Both the position numbers and the translations under genes were made by a program. This document shows, piece after piece, positions 6,712 through 8,115 of a DNA stretch of 8,115 bases (its first letter is position 1; every line of letters begins with the position of its first letter). The stretch covers positions 1 to 8,115 of the forward strand of contig JALURI010000231.1 in assembly GCA_027016965.1 (NCBI GenBank). The letters are read 5' to 3'. The notes under the pieces were generated by a model. That model was not told the DNA's origin, did not search any database, and saw only the letters and a list, made by a program, of their open reading frames with translations. This stretch comes from Geoglobus sp. GTDB lineage: Archaea; Halobacteriota; Archaeoglobi; Archaeoglobales; Archaeoglobaceae.

Positions 6712-6731
6712 GCGAAACATTAAAATAAAAT
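6712..6731 (+). promoter_or_regulatory. BRE/TATA-like promoter of the YlbF-like gene
   Basis: The plus strand reads GCGAAACATTAAAATAAAAT. The GCGAAA part resembles an archaeal BRE and ATTAAAATA a TATA box. Initiation about 26 bp past the TATA centre would fall near 6750, leaving a short leader of about 18 nt that includes AGGTGA at 6756-6761. This is separate from the minus-strand TATA-like block about 35 bp away, so the two divergent transcripts have closely spaced promoters. Confidence 0.45.
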
Positions 6732-6755
6732 GCCATGGAAGGCTGGGAGAAAGGC

Positions 6756-6761
6756 AGGTGA
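6756..6761 (+). promoter_or_regulatory. Shine-Dalgarno site that decides the YlbF-like start
   Basis: AGGTGA lies 6 nt before the ATG at 6768 but only 3 nt before the in-frame TTG at 6765. The spacing favours the ATG, giving a 117-residue rather than a 118-residue protein. Confidence 0.65.
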
Positions 6762-6767
6762 AACTTG

Positions 6768-7121
6768 ATGAATGATGTGATAAGGGAGAAGGTGCTTGAA
6801 CTGGCAAAATCCATAGTTGAGAGTGAAGAGTACAGAAATTTTGTAAATACGGAGGAAGTTTTGAGAGGAGATGAAGTAGCTCAAAATCTTCTTGTGGAAT
6901 TTCAGGAAAAGCAGCAGCAGTTTATTTCCAAGCAACTTACAGGAGAGGTGGATGAGTCACTCTTAGATTCTCTGACTTCAATTCAGGGGAGGCTGAATGA
7001 GCTTGAAAGTGTGAAAGACTTCATGGATGCTTATGCGAAGCTTGTCAATTTGCTTGGGGAGGTAGGAGACCTTTTGAGTCAGGAAATAGATTTTGATTTA
7101 GGAGAGGTTTACAGAAGCTGA
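6768..7121 (+). CDS. YlbF/YmcA-family helical protein
   Basis: This 117-residue protein is almost entirely alpha-helical and acidic. It matches the layout of the bacterial YlbF/YmcA/YheA family: an N-terminal helix with AKSIVESEEYRNF, a linker, a long helix with NLLVEFQEKQQQFISKQLTGE, a third helix starting near SLLDSLTSIQGRL, and a C-terminal helix with AYAKLVNLLGEVGDLLSQEI. In Bacillus, YlbF and YmcA form a complex with YaaT that modulates RNase Y-dependent mRNA processing; the archaeal members are uncharacterised. No catalytic residues are visible, so it is likely an oligomeric adaptor. The ATG at 6768 is chosen over the adjacent TTG at 6765 because of ribosome binding site spacing. It is transcribed away from the exosome superoperon, and 132 bp separate the two starts. 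The family call rests on pattern and helical layout, without a database search. Confidence 0.7.
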   Translation: MNDVIREKVLELAKSIVESEEYRNFVNTEEVLRGDEVAQNLLVEFQEKQQQFISKQLTGEVDESLLDSLTSIQGRLNELESVKDFMDAYAKLVNLLGEVGDLLSQEIDFDLGEVYRS

Positions 7122-7201
7122 TTGTAAGCCCATAAAATATTTTGTTAGCTGATTTTAGCTGTTATTTATTATTCCATTTCAAAGACTGATCCTGTATCTA
7201 C
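7122..7201. terminator. T-rich convergent intergenic region, probable terminators for both strands
   Basis: These 80 bases separate the convergent YlbF-like and GTPase genes. The plus strand has T-rich stretches (ATTTTGTTAGC, GATTTTAGC, TTATTTATT) suitable for ending the YlbF-like transcript. The minus strand reads TATTTTATG soon after the GTPase stop. TTAGCTG occurs twice (7145-7151 and 7155-7161). No strong hairpin and no gene is seen. Confidence 0.45.
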
Positions 7202-8115
7202 CTACGCGCTGGAAACTATCTTTATCACGTCATTGTTCTTCAGTTCATAGTCTTCAGATATTCTTATCTTCTTTTTGGCATCGACTGCATGGATATAATT
7301 CTTACCTATATCGGTATGGATCATGTATGCAAGCTCTCTGGCAGTTGTTCCTTCTTTCACAAGGAGTGCATCAGGCAGAACATTTCCCTTTGTATCAGTA
7401 AACCTGTTCTCGTCCTCAACAGGATAAACAACTATGTACCCCAGCTTTTCGAAAACCGCAACATTCAGCGCTCTCTGCACTCCAGTGCCATCATGGTTTT
7501 TTATAAATTCTTCAATCATTTCCAAGGCTTTTTTCTGCTTCTCATTCAGCTCCTTAATTATCTCAAACTCTCTGTCTCCGGGTCTGTATTTTATGTATCC
7601 GTTTCCACTTGCGGTTCTCAGAGTTAATTCGTACATTGCGGAACATATAACTCCACCGATATCCTGAATTTTTTTCAGGTTCTCATCAGGGGCTTTGTCA
7701 GCCTTGTTTCCTGCAATAACAACTCTAAACCTTTTTTTCATCAGCTCATCTGCAAACCCAGTCAGGTTTTCATCATCATTTGCCCCCATATTCACTCCTG
7801 AGCTTCTCATTGCCTCTCTGACAGTTATCTCATCGAATCCCAGTCCGGCAAGCTGTTCTGATATGTATCGTGCGGGATCTCTCTTTTCCATCTGGATTCT
7901 TCTTACAAATTTCTCCCAGTTCTTTTTCAGTATTCCAAATAACCACATAACAAGCTCTCGTTCAAGAAATCCAACATCATCCATGGGATCTCTTGCTCCT
8001 GTTCCGATCTCATTGCCCTCCTCATCTGTTGTGCCTGATGCATCGACAACATGGATTATGGCATCAGCCTGCCTCAGATCGTCAAGAAACTCATTTCCAA
8101 GACCTCTTCCTTTAT
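7202..8115 (-). CDS. YchF/OLA1-like TGS-domain GTPase, N-terminus outside the window
   Basis: The reading frame stays open to the window edge, so the gene is 5'-truncated here. The methionine at 7984 is internal: 43 more codons upstream encode conserved family sequence including GRGLGNEFLDDLRQADAIIH and VVDASGTTDEEGNE. In all 303 residues are visible. The P-loop, switch I and the DxxG motif, roughly 90 residues, should lie outside. The G4 motif NKAD is intact at visible residues 136-139 and the G5-like SA follows at 158-159, between them and after a helical insertion. The C-terminal TGS domain (about 226-303) includes LPDALLVKEGTTARELAYMIH. Unlike bacterial YchF and human OLA1, which have NxxE at G4 and prefer ATP, this protein keeps the GTP-type motif, as archaeal members do. 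It is probably a cytoplasmic, ribosome-linked GTPase. It converges with the YlbF-like gene. Confidence 0.9.
   Translation of the reverse strand, partial: KGRGLGNEFLDDLRQADAIIHVVDASGTTDEEGNEIGTGARDPMDDVGFLERELVMWLFGILKKNWEKFVRRIQMEKRDPARYISEQLAGLGFDEITVREAMRSSGVNMGANDDENLTGFADELMKKRFRVVIAGNKADKAPDENLKKIQDIGGVICSAMYELTLRTASGNGYIKYRPGDREFEIIKELNEKQKKALEMIEEFIKNHDGTGVQRALNVAVFEKLGYIVVYPVEDENRFTDTKGNVLPDALLVKEGTTARELAYMIHTDIGKNYIHAVDAKKKIRISEDYELKNNDVIKIVSSA

Noticed and set aside
6720..6935. Minus-strand 71-codon frame overlapping the YlbF-like gene, hydrophobic and suggestive of a membrane peptide.
   Set aside because: It lies antisense to a better-supported gene with a good ribosome binding site and crosses its promoter; its hydrophobic look comes from reading A-rich sequence backwards.
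7145..7161. TTAGCTG occurs twice, 10 bp apart, as a possible repeat or operator.
   Set aside because: Only two 7-bp copies in an A/T-rich convergent spacer where terminators are expected; chance is an adequate explanation.
7731..7790. On the minus strand, ATGATGA, CTGA, GATGA and CTGA in order look like a C/D box sRNA with C, D', C' and D boxes.
   Set aside because: Spacing between boxes is wrong (7 nt or less and nearly 0 where 10-12 is expected), and the bases encode GTPase residues rich in Asp, Glu and Met.

Overview
The window looks like a piece of a thermophilic euryarchaeal chromosome, most likely from the Archaeoglobales. Every recognisable gene is archaeal: Rrp4/Rrp41/Rrp42 exosome subunits, RNase P proteins Pop5 and Rpp30, proteasome alpha subunit, SBDS, eL15, eL43 and RNA polymerase subunit P. 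As I remember the Archaeoglobus fulgidus orthologues, PsmA and Rrp42 match them closely. The genus is an inference; no 16S rRNA or other taxonomic marker is present.

Layout. Positions 8115-7202 (minus strand) hold the C-terminal three quarters of a YchF/OLA1-like TGS-domain GTPase whose start lies outside the window. It converges with a short plus-strand gene (6768-7121) for a YlbF/YmcA-like helical protein. That gene diverges, across a 132-bp intergenic region with promoter-like elements for both strands, from an eleven-gene minus-strand block (6635 down to 651). The block is the archaeal exosome superoperon, in the order eL15 - COG1325 RNA-binding protein - Rpp30 - Pop5 - PsmA - SBDS - Rrp4 - Rrp41 - Rrp42 - eL43 - RpoP. 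Beyond it, with its own TATA-like box and apparently no leader, is a minus-strand gene for a ferritin-like four-helix protein (579-103). The last 102 bases hold only T-rich, terminator-like sequence.

How the genes work together. The superoperon joins ribosome components (eL15, eL43), a ribosome maturation factor (SBDS), tRNA 5'-end maturation (Rpp30, Pop5), 3'-to-5' RNA decay and tailing (Rrp41/Rrp42 ring with the Rrp4 cap), protein degradation (PsmA) and transcription (RpoP). Six of the ten junctions overlap, by 4 to 26 bp, and the other four have gaps of 4 to 14 bp. Translational coupling and a single transcript are therefore likely. Csl4, DnaG, Rpp21, Rpp29 and PsmB are not here and must be encoded elsewhere.

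The most thought-provoking point is the YlbF-like gene back to back with the RNA-decay superoperon, because bacterial YlbF/YmcA proteins modulate RNase Y-dependent RNA processing. The rest is a well-known conserved neighbourhood. I saw no mobile element, CRISPR array, tRNA or rRNA.
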